From Mesorhizobium qingshengii (lineage in GTDB: Bacteria; Pseudomonadota; Alphaproteobacteria; Rhizobiales; Rhizobiaceae), in contig NZ_JAPFQA010000005.1 of the NCBI RefSeq assembly GCF_027563465.1, positions 301,231-365,230 of the forward strand: DNA of 64,000 nt, read 5' to 3'. The position numbers and the translations under genes are program-made. Under the pieces are notes generated by a model. It had not been told where the DNA came from and searched no databases. It saw only the letters and a program-made list of their open reading frames with translations. Positions 1 through 8,930 of this stretch are shown here, piece by piece (within the stretch, counting starts at the first letter, position 1; every line of letters begins with the position of its first letter).

Positions 1-29
1 AGGCTCCGGCCACAGAGGGAGCGGAATAA
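1..29 (+). CDS. rplC: 50S ribosomal protein L3, last codons (partial)
   Basis: From base 3 the frame reads A-P-A-T-E-G-A-E and then TAA at 27-29. The stop shares its last A with the ATG of rplD, which fits the tight rplC-rplD junction of S10 operons. Rhizobial L3 proteins commonly end in an Ala/Pro/Glu-rich tail. Only eight codons are visible, so the identity rests mainly on position. Confidence 0.55.
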
Positions 30-649
30 TGGATCTCAAGATCACAACGCTTGGCGGCAAGGACGCCGGCAAGGTGAAACTCTCCGAGGAGATTTTCGGC
101 CTTGATCCGCGCGAGGACATCCTGCAGCGCGTCGTGCGCTGGCAGCTCGCCAAGAAGCAGCAGGGCACGCACAAGGCCAAGGGCCGCGCCGAGATCGCGC
201 GTACCGGCGCCAAGATGTACAAGCAGAAGGGTACGGGCCGCGCCCGCCACCATTCGGCACGCGCTCCGCAGTTCCGCGGCGGTGGCAAGGCCCACGGCCC
301 GGTCGTCCGCAGCCACGAGCACGATCTGCCGAAGAAGGTTCGCGCGCTCGGCCTCAAGCATGCCCTCTCGGCCAAGGCCAAGAGCGCGTCGATCATCATC
401 ATCGACGAGCTGAAGCTGACCGAGGCCAAGACGAAGGCGCTGATCGCGAATTTCGCGACGCTGGGTCTGAGCAACGCACTGGTGATCGGCGGCGCCGAGC
501 TTGACAAGAACTTCAAGCTGGCCGCGACGAACATCCCGAACATCGACGTGCTGCCCATCCAGGGCATCAACGTCTACGACATTCTGCGCCGCGGCACGCT
601 GGTCCTTTCGAAGGCCGCCGTCGAGGCTCTCGAGGAGCGCTTTAAATGA
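29..649 (+). CDS. rplD: 50S ribosomal protein L4
   Basis: 206 residues, normal for alphaproteobacterial L4. This large-subunit protein binds 23S rRNA and lines the exit tunnel through its extended basic loop. The loop is visible at about residues 48-90 ([20 protein letters not shown]). The start ATG overlaps the upstream rplC stop (TAATG) and is preceded by GAGGGAGCGGAA. The gene ends in an ATGA overlap with rplW, so the two are translationally coupled. In enterobacteria L4 also autoregulates the S10 operon; no L4-responsive leader can be judged here because the operon start lies outside the window. Confidence 0.97.
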   Translation: MDLKITTLGGKDAGKVKLSEEIFGLDPREDILQRVVRWQLAKKQQGTHKAKGRAEIARTGAKMYKQKGTGRARHHSARAPQFRGGGKAHGPVVRSHEHDLPKKVRALGLKHALSAKAKSASIIIIDELKLTEAKTKALIANFATLGLSNALVIGGAELDKNFKLAATNIPNIDVLPIQGINVYDILRRGTLVLSKAAVEALEERFK

Positions 650-939
650 CCGACCTTCGTCACTACGACGTGATCGTCAGCCCGGCGATCACCGAAAAGT
701 CGACCATGGCTTCCGAGCAGAACCAGGTCGTCTTCAACGTCGCCAAGAAGGCGTCGAAGCCGGAAATCAAGGCTGCCGTCGAAGCGCTGTTCGGCGTCAA
801 GGTGATGGCCGTGAACACGCTTGTCCGCAAGGGCAAGATCAAGCGCTTCCGCGGCACGATCGGCCGCCAGAGCGACGTCAAGAAGGCGATTGTGACGCTG
901 GCCGACGGCCAGTCGATCGACGTCGCGACGGGTCTCTGA
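646..939 (+). CDS. rplW: 50S ribosomal protein L23
   Basis: 97 residues, full length. L23 sits at the tunnel exit and docks trigger factor, SRP and SecYEG. The N-terminal stretch [15 protein letters not shown] and the later [15 protein letters not shown] are typical of the family. It starts inside the rplD stop codon (ATGA) and is followed after 22 bp by rplB, in the usual S10 order. Confidence 0.97.
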   Translation: MTDLRHYDVIVSPAITEKSTMASEQNQVVFNVAKKASKPEIKAAVEALFGVKVMAVNTLVRKGKIKRFRGTIGRQSDVKKAIVTLADGQSIDVATGL

Positions 940-961
940 GCAAGGCCGCGAGGACAGAACA

Positions 962-1795
962 ATGGCACTGAAAAAATTCAACCCGGTAACGCCGAGCACC
1001 CGCCAGCTGGTCATCGTCGACCGCTCGGGCCTCTACAAGGGCAAGCCCGTCAAGGGCCTGACCGAAGGCCTGACCAAGTCGGGCGGCCGCAACAACCACG
1101 GTCGCATCACCGCCCGCTTCATCGGTGGTGGTCACAAGCGTTCGTACCGCATCATCGACTTCAAGCGCCGCAAGTTCGACGTCGTCGGCACGGTCGAGCG
1201 CATTGAATACGATCCGAACCGCACCGCCTTCATCGCGCTGATCAAGTACGACGATGGCGAGCTGTCCTACATCATCGCTCCGCAGCGTCTGGCTCCCGGC
1301 GACAAGATCGTGTCCGGTGAATCGGTCGATGTGAAGCCGGGCAATGCGATGCCGCTGGCATCGATGCCGGTCGGCACGATCGTCCACAACATCGAGCTGA
1401 AGCCGGGCAAGGGCGCTCAGGTTGCCCGTTCGGCAGGCGGTTATGGCCAGCTGGTCGGTCGCGACCAGGGCATGGCGATCCTGCGCCTCAACTCGGGCGA
1501 GCAGCGTGTCGTTCACGGCTCCTGCATGGCCACCGTCGGCGCCGTGTCCAATCCGGACCATGGCAACATCAACGATGGCAAGGCCGGCCGCACGGTTTGG
1601 CGCGGCAAGCGTCCGCACAATCGCGGCGTGACCATGAACCCGGTCGACCATCCGCACGGCGGTGGTGAAGGCCGCACCTCGGGTGGCCGTCATCCGGTCA
1701 GCCCCTGGGGCAAGCCGACCAAGGGCAAGAAGACGCGGTCCAACAAGGCGACCGACAAGTTCATCCTGCGCTCGCGCCATCAGCGCAAGAGCTAA
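962..1795 (+). CDS. rplB: 50S ribosomal protein L2
   Basis: 277 residues, the usual size. L2 is a primary 23S rRNA binder near the peptidyl-transferase centre and is needed for subunit joining. The conserved C-terminal block [20 protein letters not shown], with the histidine implicated in peptidyl transfer, is intact. The N-terminal [12 protein letters not shown] is also typical. The spacer before it holds AGGACAG as Shine-Dalgarno, and the neighbours rplW and rpsS are in standard order. Confidence 0.98.
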   Translation: MALKKFNPVTPSTRQLVIVDRSGLYKGKPVKGLTEGLTKSGGRNNHGRITARFIGGGHKRSYRIIDFKRRKFDVVGTVERIEYDPNRTAFIALIKYDDGELSYIIAPQRLAPGDKIVSGESVDVKPGNAMPLASMPVGTIVHNIELKPGKGAQVARSAGGYGQLVGRDQGMAILRLNSGEQRVVHGSCMATVGAVSNPDHGNINDGKAGRTVWRGKRPHNRGVTMNPVDHPHGGGEGRTSGGRHPVSPWGKPTKGKKTRSNKATDKFILRSRHQRKS

Positions 1796-1811
1796 GAAGA
1801 GGTAACGCCAA

Positions 1812-2090
1812 GTGACTCGTTCGATTTGGAAAGGCCCCTTCATTGACGGCTACCTTCTCAAGAAGGTGGACAAGGTTCGTGAAGGTGGTCGCAATGAGGT
1901 GATCAAGATGTGGAGCCGTCGCTCCACCATCCTGCCGCAGTTCGTCGGCTTCACCTTCGGTGTCTACAACGGCCAGAAGCATGTTCCCGTCTCGGTGAAC
2001 GAGGACATGGTCGGTCACAAGTTCGGTGAATTCGCTCCGACCCGGACCTATTACGGTCACGGCGCGGATAAGAAGGCGAAGAGGAAATAA
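1812..2090 (+). CDS. rpsS: 30S ribosomal protein S19
   Basis: 92 residues. S19 forms a complex with S13 in the head of the small subunit and contacts the A-site finger. [16 protein letters not shown] at the start and [17 protein letters not shown] in the middle are family hallmarks. The start is GTG (M-T-R-S-I-W), behind AGAAGAGGTAACGCCAA. The next gene follows after only 2 bp. Confidence 0.97.
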   Translation: MTRSIWKGPFIDGYLLKKVDKVREGGRNEVIKMWSRRSTILPQFVGFTFGVYNGQKHVPVSVNEDMVGHKFGEFAPTRTYYGHGADKKAKRK

Positions 2091-2092
2091 TC

Positions 2093-2482
2093 ATGGGCAA
2101 GGCCAAAGCTCCGCGCAGGCTTGCTGACAACGAAGCGCGCGCCGTGTTGCGCACGATCCGTATCAGCCCGCAGAAGCTGAACCTGGTTGCCGCGCTCATC
2201 CGCGGCAAGAAGGTCGCGACAGCGCTATCCGACCTCGAATTCTCGGCCAAGCGGATTTCCGGCACGGTCAAGAAGACGCTGGAATCGGCGATCGCCAACG
2301 CGGAAAACAACCACGACCTCGACGTCGATGCGCTGATCGTGGCGGAAGCCTATGTCGGCAAGTCGATCGTCATGAAGCGGTTCCATGCCCGTGGACGTGG
2401 TCGCGCCAGCCGTATCGAGAAGCCGTTCTCGCACCTCACGATCGTCGTTCGTGAAGTCGAAGAAAAAGGGGAGGCCGCATAA
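2093..2482 (+). CDS. rplV: 50S ribosomal protein L22
   Basis: 129 residues, typical of alphaproteobacteria. L22 stabilises 23S rRNA and its beta-hairpin reaches into the exit tunnel. The hairpin tip region is visible near residues 85-105 ([20 protein letters not shown]). Its TAA stop shares one base with the rpsC start (TAATG), which indicates coupled translation. Confidence 0.97.
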   Translation: MGKAKAPRRLADNEARAVLRTIRISPQKLNLVAALIRGKKVATALSDLEFSAKRISGTVKKTLESAIANAENNHDLDVDALIVAEAYVGKSIVMKRFHARGRGRASRIEKPFSHLTIVVREVEEKGEAA

Positions 2483-3207
2483 TGGGCCAGAAAGTCAATC
2501 CGATCGGTCTTCGCCTCGGCATCAACCGCACCTGGGATTCGCGCTGGTTCGCGAACACCGGCGAGTACGGCAAGCTGCTCCACGAGGACATCAAGATCCG
2601 CAAGTATCTTGAGAAGGAACTCAAGCAGGCCGCGATCTCGAAGGTCGTGATCGAGCGTCCGCACAAGAAGTGCCGCGTCACCATCCACGCCGCGCGTCCG
2701 GGCCTGATCATTGGCAAGAAGGGCGCTGACATCGAGAAGCTTCGCAAGAAGCTGATGGAGATGACGAAGTCCGAGACGCACCTCAACATCGTCGAAGTGC
2801 GCAAGCCGGAGATCGACGCGACCCTGGTCGCCCAGTCGATCGCCCAGCAGCTCGAGCGCCGCATCGCGTTCCGCCGCGCCATGAAGCGTGCCGTTCAGTC
2901 GGCGATGCGCCTCGGTGCCGAGGGCATCCGCATCAACTGCGCCGGCCGTCTTGGCGGCGCCGAGATCGCGCGCATGGAATGGTACCGCGAGGGCCGCGTG
3001 CCGCTGCATACGCTGCGCGCCGATGTCGACTACGGCACGGCCGAAGCACATACGGCGTACGGCATCTGCGGCGTCAAGGTCTGGGTGTTCAAGGGCGAGA
3101 TCCTCGAGCATGACCCGATGGCTTCGGAGCGTCGCGCCACTGAAGGCGACAATGCGCATGGCGGTGGTGGTGATCGCGAACGCGGTCGTCGTCGCGAAAA
3201 CGCCTGA
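2482..3207 (+). CDS. rpsC: 30S ribosomal protein S3
   Basis: 241 residues. S3 lies at the mRNA entry channel and contributes helicase activity. A type-II KH domain with the GxxG loop is seen at about residues 73-85 ([13 protein letters not shown]). The C-terminal S3 domain ends in a Gly/Arg-rich tail ([16 protein letters not shown]). It overlaps rplV by one base and is followed by a 27-bp gap before rplP. Confidence 0.98.
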   Translation: MGQKVNPIGLRLGINRTWDSRWFANTGEYGKLLHEDIKIRKYLEKELKQAAISKVVIERPHKKCRVTIHAARPGLIIGKKGADIEKLRKKLMEMTKSETHLNIVEVRKPEIDATLVAQSIAQQLERRIAFRRAMKRAVQSAMRLGAEGIRINCAGRLGGAEIARMEWYREGRVPLHTLRADVDYGTAEAHTAYGICGVKVWVFKGEILEHDPMASERRATEGDNAHGGGGDRERGRRRENA

Positions 3208-3234
3208 GACATTTAGGAATTTGGAGTTAGAACG

Positions 3235-3648
3235 ATGCTGCAGCCAAAGCGCACAAAGTTCCGCAAGCAGTTCAAGGGCCGTATCCATGGTACCGCAAAG
3301 GGCGGCACCAACCTGGATTTCGGTGGTTTCGGGCTGAAGGCGCTTGAGCCGAACCGCGTCACCGCGCGTGAGATCGAGGCGGCCCGCCGCGCGATCACTC
3401 GCGAAATGAAGCGCGCTGGTCGCGTCTGGATCCGTATTTTCCCGGACGTGCCGGTCACTTCGAAGCCGACCGAAGTTCGTATGGGTAAGGGCAAGGGCGC
3501 GGTCGACTACTGGGCGGCGCGCGTCAAGCCCGGCCGCATCATGTTCGAGATCGACGGCGTCAATGAAGAAACCGCCCGTGAGGCACTGCGTCTCGGCGCG
3601 GCCAAGCTCTCGGTCAAGACGCGCTTCGTGCAGCGCATCGCAGAATAA
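3235..3648 (+). CDS. rplP: 50S ribosomal protein L16
   Basis: 137 residues, full length. L16 organises the A-site tRNA region of the large subunit. It begins with [16 protein letters not shown] and contains the conserved [21 protein letters not shown] block. The upstream TTGGAGTTAGAACG gives the ribosome-binding site. The downstream neighbour rpmC is the normal partner. Confidence 0.98.
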   Translation: MLQPKRTKFRKQFKGRIHGTAKGGTNLDFGGFGLKALEPNRVTAREIEAARRAITREMKRAGRVWIRIFPDVPVTSKPTEVRMGKGKGAVDYWAARVKPGRIMFEIDGVNEETAREALRLGAAKLSVKTRFVQRIAE

Positions 3649-3661
3649 GGACGGGCTGATC

Positions 3662-3862
3662 ATGAAAGCCGAAGACATCCGGACCAAGACCCAGGACCAG
3701 CTGACCGACGACCTGGCCAGCCTGAAGAAGGAGCAGTTCAACCTGCGCTTCCAGAAGGCCACCGGCCAGCTCGAGAAGACCGCACGCGTGAGGCAGGTCC
3801 GCAAGGACATCGCGCGTATCAAGACCATCGCTGCGGAAAAGTCCGCGGCTAAGAAGGCTTAA
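3662..3862 (+). CDS. rpmC: 50S ribosomal protein L29
   Basis: 66 residues, two-helix family. L29 binds near L23 at the tunnel exit. The open frame runs further upstream, but the ATG at 3662 ([14 protein letters not shown]) is chosen because it follows AAGGACGGGCTGATC, avoids overlap with rplP and matches the family's start and length. [16 protein letters not shown] is the conserved core. Confidence 0.96.
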   Translation: MKAEDIRTKTQDQLTDDLASLKKEQFNLRFQKATGQLEKTARVRQVRKDIARIKTIAAEKSAAKKA

Positions 3863-3873
3863 GGACGAAAACC

Positions 3874-4113
3874 ATGCCAAAGCGCATTCTGCAGGGCACC
3901 GTCGTCAGCGACAAGAACGAGAAGACGGTTGTCGTCAAGGTCGAACGGCGCTTCACGCATCCCGTGATGAAGAAGACCGTGCGCATGACCAAGAAGTACA
4001 AGGCGCACGACGAAAACAACGCCCACAAGGTTGGCGATCAGGTGTTCATCCAGGAATCGAAGCCGATTTCCAAGGATAAGCGCTGGATCGTCGTGTCTTC
4101 GGACCAGGCGTAA
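3874..4113 (+). CDS. rpsQ: 30S ribosomal protein S17
   Basis: 79 residues, a five-stranded OB-fold protein that binds 16S rRNA early in assembly. [20 protein letters not shown] and the later [10 protein letters not shown] are typical. It lies 11 bp after rpmC behind AAGGACGAAAACC. A 72-bp gap separates it from rplN; that gap contains a GC-rich stretch but no gene. Confidence 0.97.
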   Translation: MPKRILQGTVVSDKNEKTVVVKVERRFTHPVMKKTVRMTKKYKAHDENNAHKVGDQVFIQESKPISKDKRWIVVSSDQA

Positions 4114-4185
4114 ACAAACGAATTTTGGACAGACCGGGGAGGGGCTTTGAGCCCGTCCCGTTAGAAAAGAAGAAGGCGGCCAGTC

Positions 4186-4554
4186 ATGATTCAGATGCAA
4201 ACAAACCTCGACGTCGCGGATAATTCCGGCGCCCGTCGTGTCATGTGCATCAAGGTGCTGGGCGGCTCGAAGCGGAAATACGCTTCCGTGGGCGACATCA
4301 TCGTGGTGTCGATCAAGGAAGCCATTCCGCGCGGCCGCGTGAAGAAGGGCGATGTGATGAAGGCGGTCGTGGTTCGCACGGCCAAGGACATCCGCCGCCC
4401 GGACGGCAGCGTGATCCGTTTCGACAAGAACGCGGCCGTTCTCGTCGACAACAAGAAAGAGCCGATCGGCACGCGTATCTTCGGACCGGTTCCGCGCGAA
4501 CTCCGCGCCAAGAACCACATGAAGATCATCTCGCTCGCGCCTGAAGTGCTGTAA
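4186..4554 (+). CDS. rplN: 50S ribosomal protein L14
   Basis: 122 residues, the universal bacterial length. L14 bridges to the small subunit and binds the silencing factor Rsf[21 protein letters not shown] at the N-terminus is diagnostic. This is the first gene of the classical spc group, and the 72-bp space before it is one of the larger gaps in this cluster. Confidence 0.98.
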   Translation: MIQMQTNLDVADNSGARRVMCIKVLGGSKRKYASVGDIIVVSIKEAIPRGRVKKGDVMKAVVVRTAKDIRRPDGSVIRFDKNAAVLVDNKKEPIGTRIFGPVPRELRAKNHMKIISLAPEVL

Positions 4555-4566
4555 GGAGCCGGACCA

Positions 4567-4881
4567 ATGCAAAAGATTAGAAAAGGCGACAAGGTCGTCG
4601 TGCTGGCCGGCAAGGACAAGGGCCGTTCGGGCGAAGTCCTCTCGGTGCAGCCGAAGGAAGACACCGCGCTGGTGCGCGGCGTCAACATGATCCGTCGTCA
4701 CCAGAAGCAATCCCAGTCCCAAGAGGGCGGGATCATAACCAAGGAAGCGCCGATCCAGCTGTCGAACATCGCGCTGGCCGACCCCAAGGATGGAAAGCCG
4801 ACCCGCGTCGGCTTCATCTTCCAGAAGGACGGCAAGAAGGTGCGCGTCGCCAAGCGCTCGGGAGAAGTCATCAATGGCTAA
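4567..4881 (+). CDS. rplX: 50S ribosomal protein L24
   Basis: 104 residues with an N-terminal KOW motif ([20 protein letters not shown]). L24 starts large-subunit assembly by nucleating folding of the 5' end of 23S rRNA. Its last codons overlap the rplE start by 8 bp, which implies coupled translation. Confidence 0.97.
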   Translation: MQKIRKGDKVVVLAGKDKGRSGEVLSVQPKEDTALVRGVNMIRRHQKQSQSQEGGIITKEAPIQLSNIALADPKDGKPTRVGFIFQKDGKKVRVAKRSGEVING

Positions 4882-5452
4882 GGCTCAATCCAAGCAGGCG
4901 ACTGCCCAGAACACGCCGCGTCTCAAGCAGGTCTACAACGAGACCATTCGCAAGGCGCTGCAGGAGCAGTTCGGCTACGAGAACGAGATGCAGGTTCCGC
5001 GCATCGACAAGATCGTGCTGAACATGGGCGTCGGCGAAGCGACGGGCGATTCGAAGAAGCCTTCGATCGCCGCCGAGGACCTGGCGATGATCGCCGGCCA
5101 GAAAGCCGTCGTCACCCGCGCTCGCAACTCGATCGCCGGCTTCAAGGTCCGCGAGAAGATGCCGATCGGCGCCAAGGTCACGCTGCGCAAGGAACGCATG
5201 TACGAGTTCCTCGACCGCCTCGTGAACATCGCACTGCCACGCGTCCGCGACTTCCGCGGGCTGAATCCGAAGAGCTTCGATGGCCGTGGCAACTACGCCA
5301 TGGGCATCAAGGAACACATCGTGTTCCCGGAGATCAACTACGACAAGGTTGATCAGATCTGGGGCATGGACGTCATCGTTTGTACGACTGCGAAGACGGA
5401 CGACGAAGCCAGGGCATTGCTCAAGGCCTTCAACTTCCCCTTCCGCCAGTAA
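4874..5452 (+). CDS. rplE: 50S ribosomal protein L5
   Basis: 192 residues. L5 binds 5S rRNA and contacts P-site tRNA. The frame stays open 84 bp upstream, but the ATG at 4874 ([13 protein letters not shown]) follows GGAGAAGTCATCA and gives an alphaproteobacterial-type protein with a short N-terminal extension. Conserved blocks include [11 protein letters not shown] and [20 protein letters not shown]. Confidence 0.96.
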   Translation: MAKAQSKQATAQNTPRLKQVYNETIRKALQEQFGYENEMQVPRIDKIVLNMGVGEATGDSKKPSIAAEDLAMIAGQKAVVTRARNSIAGFKVREKMPIGAKVTLRKERMYEFLDRLVNIALPRVRDFRGLNPKSFDGRGNYAMGIKEHIVFPEINYDKVDQIWGMDVIVCTTAKTDDEARALLKAFNFPFRQ

Positions 5453-5479
5453 CGGCAGCGAGAAAAGGAAAAATCTGAA

Positions 5480-5785
5480 ATGGCAAAGACCAGCTCAGTC
5501 GAGAAGAATAACAGGCGCCGCAAGCTTGCCGACCAGTACGGTCCCAAGCGTGCAGCCCTCAAGGCGATCATCATGGATCAGTCCAAGCCGATGGAGGAGC
5601 GCTTCCGCGCTCAGCTCAAGCTTGCTGCCTTGCCGCGCAACTCGGCCAAGATCCGCATCCGTAACCGCTGCGAAGTCACCGGCCGTCCGCGCGCCTACTA
5701 TCGCAAGCTCAAAGTATCGCGCATCGCGCTTCGTGATCTCGGCAACAACGGCCAGATCCCGGGCCTGGTCAAGTCGAGCTGGTAA
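5480..5785 (+). CDS. rpsN: 30S ribosomal protein S14 (long, zinc-free type)
   Basis: 101 residues, the long form. The CxxC pairs of the short zinc-binding S14 are missing; only one cysteine is seen in [21 protein letters not shown]14 sits in the head of the 30S subunit next to S3 and S10. AAGGAAAAATCTGAA precedes the ATG. Confidence 0.97.
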   Translation: MAKTSSVEKNNRRRKLADQYGPKRAALKAIIMDQSKPMEERFRAQLKLAALPRNSAKIRIRNRCEVTGRPRAYYRKLKVSRIALRDLGNNGQIPGLVKSSW

Positions 5786-5797
5786 GGAGGACATAAC

Positions 5798-6196
5798 ATG
5801 TCATTGAGCGATCCTCTCGGCGATATGCTGACCCGCATCCGCAACGCGTACGGCCGCAAGAAGTCGAGTGTTTCGACGCCGGCTTCGCGTCTGCGCACCC
5901 GCGTCCTCGACGTGCTGAAGGCTGAAGGCTACATCCGCGACTACAGCCAGACCGACTTCGACAACGGCAAGTCCGAAATCGAAATCGAGCTGAAGTATTT
6001 CGACGGTGCGCCGGTCGTGCGCGAAATCGCCCGCGTCTCGAAGCCTGGCCGCCGCGTCTATGTTTCGGCCAAGTCGATCCCGCACGTCGCCAACGGCCTC
6101 GGCATCGCCATTCTTTCGACACCGAAGGGCGTGATGGCCGACCACGAAGCGCGCGAACAGAACGTCGGCGGTGAAATCCTCTGCCAGATCTTCTGA
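5798..6196 (+). CDS. rpsH: 30S ribosomal protein S8
   Basis: 132 residues. S8 binds the central domain of 16S rRNA and in E. coli represses the spc operon. [20 protein letters not shown] and the C-terminal [11 protein letters not shown] are typical. A strong AAGGAGGACATAAC lies in front of the start. Confidence 0.97.
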   Translation: MSLSDPLGDMLTRIRNAYGRKKSSVSTPASRLRTRVLDVLKAEGYIRDYSQTDFDNGKSEIEIELKYFDGAPVVREIARVSKPGRRVYVSAKSIPHVANGLGIAILSTPKGVMADHEAREQNVGGEILCQIF

Positions 6197-6212
6197 TCTG
6201 GCGTGTGACCGG

Positions 6213-6250
6213 CAAAATCGGAATCCGGTCTTCGGGATCATGCCCGAAGA
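6213..6250 (+). repeat. Hairpin pair between rpsH and rplF
   Basis: Two adjacent inverted repeats fill most of this 92-bp gap. GACCGG...CCGGTC lies at about 6209-6228, and TCTTCGGG-ATCATG-CCCGAAGA at about 6228-6249. There is no T-run, so a terminator is unlikely. RNA processing or partial attenuation is possible but not shown. Confidence 0.4.
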
Positions 6251-6288
6251 CAGAGACCTGAAACAAGAGAAGTGACGAGGACAACAAA

Positions 6289-6822
6289 ATGTCTCGTATT
6301 GGAAAGAAACCCGTTTCGCTGCCGCAGGGCGTGACCGCGACCGTCAACGGCCAGACCGTGACGGCGAAGGGCCCCAAGGGCGAGCTGAAGTTCGTGGTGA
6401 ACGAAGAAGTCCTGGTCAAGATGGAAGGCAGCGAGATCGCTGTCCAGCCGCGCGACCAGACCAAGACGGCCCGTTCCAAGTGGGGCATGTCGCGCACGCA
6501 GATCGTCAATATCCTGCAGGGTGTCAAGGACGGCTTCGAGAAGAAGCTCGAGATCACCGGCGTCGGCTATCGCGCCGCGATGCAGGGCAAGAACCTGCAG
6601 CTGGCCCTTGGCTTCAGCCATGATGTCGTTTACGAGACCCCGGTCGGCATCACGATCACTGTGCCGAAGCCGACGGAAATCACCGTGACCGGCATCGACA
6701 AGCAGCAGGTCGGCCAGGTTGCCGCCGAGATCCGCGAATATCGCGGTCCCGAGCCCTACAAGGGCAAGGGTGTCCGCTACGCTGGCGAGAAGATCGTCCG
6801 CAAGGAAGGCAAGAAGAAGTAG
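6289..6822 (+). CDS. rplF: 50S ribosomal protein L6
   Basis: 177 residues, built from two related alpha/beta domains. L6 lies near the factor-binding site of the 50S subunit. [16 protein letters not shown] and the C-terminal [18 protein letters not shown] are diagnostic. GAGGACAACAAA precedes the ATG. Confidence 0.98.
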   Translation: MSRIGKKPVSLPQGVTATVNGQTVTAKGPKGELKFVVNEEVLVKMEGSEIAVQPRDQTKTARSKWGMSRTQIVNILQGVKDGFEKKLEITGVGYRAAMQGKNLQLALGFSHDVVYETPVGITITVPKPTEITVTGIDKQQVGQVAAEIREYRGPEPYKGKGVRYAGEKIVRKEGKKK

Positions 6823-6825
6823 TGG

Positions 6826-6868
6826 GCTTGGCCCCGGAAAGTTGAAGACTTTTCGGAAAGGACCAAGC
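6826..6868 (+). repeat. Palindromic intergenic element, copy 1
   Basis: Reads GCTTGGCCCCGGAAAG...CTTTTCGGAAAGGACCAAGC. It is the same element as the one at 7321-7364: the inner part (GAAAGTTG-AGACTTTTCGG) is shared, but the outer arms are GCTTGG/CCAAGC here and GCATGATC/GATCATGC there. Both copies keep complementary arms. The pair flanks rplR within the ribosomal transcript. Confidence 0.6.
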
Positions 6869-6960
6869 TAAAGAGATGCAACGCCGCGGGGAGCGGTCGC
6901 GGGAGGCGCTTTCGCCTACCGCATAGGGCGGCCCCCGTTTTTTGAAGGCAAGGAACTACC

Positions 6961-7320
6961 ATGGCCACCAAGGAATCCATCCAGCGCCGCGCGCAGCGCG
7001 TCCGTCGTCAGATCAAGAAGGTCGCCGGTGAGCGTCCACGTCTGTCGGTCCACCGCACGTCGAAGAACATCTATGTGCAGGTCATCGACGACGCCAAGGG
7101 TCACACCATCGTCGCGGCCTCGACGCTCGAGAAGGACCTCAAGGGTTCGCTCAAGACCGGCGCCGACACCGCCGCCGCCGCCGCGATCGGCAAGCTGATC
7201 GCCGAGCGCGCCACCAAGGCCGGCGTCAAGGAAGTCGTCTTCGACCGTGGCGCCTACATCTATCACGGCCGCGTCAAGGCGCTCGCCGAGGCTGCCCGTG
7301 AAGGTGGTCTGAGCTTCTAG
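6961..7320 (+). CDS. rplR: 50S ribosomal protein L18
   Basis: 119 residues. L18 binds 5S rRNA together with L5 and L25. [20 protein letters not shown] and [17 protein letters not shown] are family features. It lies in unusually large spacers for this operon (138 bp before, 135 bp after), each holding a copy of the same palindromic element. AAGGCAAGGAACTACC precedes the start. Confidence 0.97.
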   Translation: MATKESIQRRAQRVRRQIKKVAGERPRLSVHRTSKNIYVQVIDDAKGHTIVAASTLEKDLKGSLKTGADTAAAAAIGKLIAERATKAGVKEVVFDRGAYIYHGRVKALAEAAREGGLSF

Positions 7321-7364
7321 GCATGATCCCGAAAAGTTGCAGACTTTTCGGATAAGGATCATGC
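7321..7364 (+). repeat. Palindromic intergenic element, copy 2
   Basis: Begins directly after the rplR stop. The outer arms GCATGATCC...GGATCATGC are perfectly complementary, and an inner pair CGAAAAGT...ACTTTTCG extends the stem. GCATGATC-bounded palindromes of this kind are frequent between genes in Mesorhizobium (general knowledge). No T-run follows. Confidence 0.7.
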
Positions 7365-7455
7365 GAAGGGAAAAATGACTTTCGCCCCCGGTGACCCACA
7401 GAGGCGCCGGATCTTATCAGCAACCGTGCTTCCGGAAAAAAACAAGGAACAGGAT

Positions 7456-8019
7456 ATGGCACAGGAACGTAGGGATGGCGGCCGCGGCCGCGATCGTGAA
7501 GAGCGCGATGACGGCATGGTGGACAAGCTCGTCCACATCAACCGCGTCGCCAAGGTCGTCAAGGGCGGCCGTCGCTTCGGTTTTGCAGCACTCGTCGTCG
7601 TCGGCGACCAGAAGGGCCGTGTCGGCTTTGGTCACGGCAAGGCGCGCGAAGTGCCGGAAGCTATCCGCAAGGCAACTGAATCGGCCAAGCGCGACATGAT
7701 TTTCGTGCCGCTGCGCTCGGGCCGCACGCTGCACCACGACGTCGAGGGACGTTGGGGCGCTGGCCGTGTCCTGCTGCGCGCCGCCAAGCAAGGTACCGGC
7801 ATCATCGCCGGTGGCCCGATGCGCGCTGTCTTCGAGACGCTCGGCATGCATGACGTGGTCGCCAAGTCGATGGGTTCGTCGAACCCGTACAACATGGTTC
7901 GCGCCACGTTCGACGCGCTGAAGAGCCAGATGCATCCCAAGGATGTGGCTGCCGCGCGCGGCATCAAGTATTCGACCCTTCAGGCCCGCCGCGGCACCGC
8001 CGTTGCGGCTGAAGAATAG
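7456..8019 (+). CDS. rpsE: 30S ribosomal protein S5
   Basis: 187 residues. S5 contributes to decoding fidelity and the mRNA helicase activity of the 30S subunit. The dsRBD-like N-terminal domain ([20 protein letters not shown]) is followed by the C-terminal domain with [15 protein letters not shown]. The frame is open from 7375, but the ATG at 7456 ([13 protein letters not shown]) has AAGGAACAGGA in front and fits family length. Confidence 0.97.
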   Translation: MAQERRDGGRGRDREERDDGMVDKLVHINRVAKVVKGGRRFGFAALVVVGDQKGRVGFGHGKAREVPEAIRKATESAKRDMIFVPLRSGRTLHHDVEGRWGAGRVLLRAAKQGTGIIAGGPMRAVFETLGMHDVVAKSMGSSNPYNMVRATFDALKSQMHPKDVAAARGIKYSTLQARRGTAVAAEE

Positions 8020-8044
8020 TCGACGCTGACCAGGGAATTTGACC

Positions 8045-8242
8045 ATGGCCAAGAAAGCAACCAAGACCATCACCGTTGAGCAGATCGGTTCGCCGATCCG
8101 CCGTCCCAAGGAGCAGCGCGCGACGCTGGTCGGGCTCGGCCTCAACAAGATGCACAAGCAGCGCACGCTGGAAGATACGCCCTCCGTGCGCGGCATGATC
8201 GCCGCCGTCCAGCATCTCGTCCGCGTCGTGGACGAGGGCTGA
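8045..8242 (+). CDS. rpmD: 50S ribosomal protein L30
   Basis: 65 residues, small alpha/beta protein of the 50S subunit. [20 protein letters not shown] and [11 protein letters not shown] are typical. A TTG six bases upstream is in frame, but the ATG at 8045 is better spaced from CAGGGAA. It sits between rpsE and rplO as expected. Confidence 0.96.
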   Translation: MAKKATKTITVEQIGSPIRRPKEQRATLVGLGLNKMHKQRTLEDTPSVRGMIAAVQHLVRVVDEG

Positions 8243-8264
8243 GCTAAAGCGCAGGAGAACCCAG

Positions 8265-8738
8265 ATGAAACTCAACGATCTGCGTGACAAGGACGGCGCG
8301 ACGCACTCCAAGAAGCGTCTCGGCCGCGGCATCGGCTCCGGCTCCGGCAAGACCGGTGGTCGCGGCGTCAAGGGCCAGAAGGCGCGCTCCGGCGTTGCCA
8401 TCAACGGCTTCGAGGGTGGCCAGATGCCGCTCTATCGGCGTCTGCCGAAGCGTGGCTTCAACAACATCTTCGCCAAGAGCTTCACCGTTGTGTCGCTTGC
8501 CCGTATCCAGGTCGCCATCGACGCCAAGAAGCTTGATGCCAAGGCAACCGTGACGGCTGAATCGCTCGTTGCCGCCGGCGTCATTCGCCGCGTCAAGGAC
8601 GGCGTGCGCATCCTCTCCGACGGCGAGATCAAGGCGAAGCTCGCCTTTGACGTTGCCGGCGCCTCCAAGGCCGCGATCGAGAAGATCGAAAAGGCCGGCG
8701 GCTCGGTCAAGCTGCCGGAAAAGGCAGCTGCCGAGTAA
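8265..8738 (+). CDS. rplO: 50S ribosomal protein L15
   Basis: 157 residues. L15 is a late-assembly 23S rRNA binder. The Gly-rich N-terminal segment [19 protein letters not shown] and the following GQKARSG are diagnostic. The C-terminal half holds the L18e/L15P fold. It is the last r-protein gene before secY, from which it is separated by a structured 192-bp gap. Confidence 0.97.
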   Translation: MKLNDLRDKDGATHSKKRLGRGIGSGSGKTGGRGVKGQKARSGVAINGFEGGQMPLYRRLPKRGFNNIFAKSFTVVSLARIQVAIDAKKLDAKATVTAESLVAAGVIRRVKDGVRILSDGEIKAKLAFDVAGASKAAIEKIEKAGGSVKLPEKAAAE

Positions 8739-8747
8739 CGGCAATTT

Positions 8748-8798
8748 GAAGCGCGATCGGCAAGAGTGGGATCCGTTTTTGCTCACGATTGCGCTTTG
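8748..8798 (+). repeat. Palindromic element between rplO and secY
   Basis: Imperfect inverted repeat: AAGCGCGATCG at the left and CGATTGCGCTT at the right (10 of 11 pairs), with an internal GTGGGATCCG. The layout resembles the GATC-bounded palindromes near rplR, but the sequence differs. Confidence 0.45.
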
Positions 8799-8812
8799 AT
8801 CTGCTCAATTAG

Positions 8813-8834
8813 GCGGCCGCGTCAACGCGGCCGC
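8813..8834 (+). repeat. GC-rich hairpin between rplO and secY
   Basis: GCGGCCGCGT and ACGCGGCCGC form a perfect 10-bp stem around CA. Only TT follows, so it is a poor intrinsic terminator. It could act as an RNA stability or processing element that separates secY expression from the r-protein genes. Confidence 0.5.
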
Positions 8835-8930
8835 TTGCATGTTTAGAGCCCGGAGCTTATCTCGTGAGCTTCGGTGAAACGCACCGCCTGACCTTCGGGC
8901 CATCAAGCGTTACCAAGCGGAGAATCAGGC

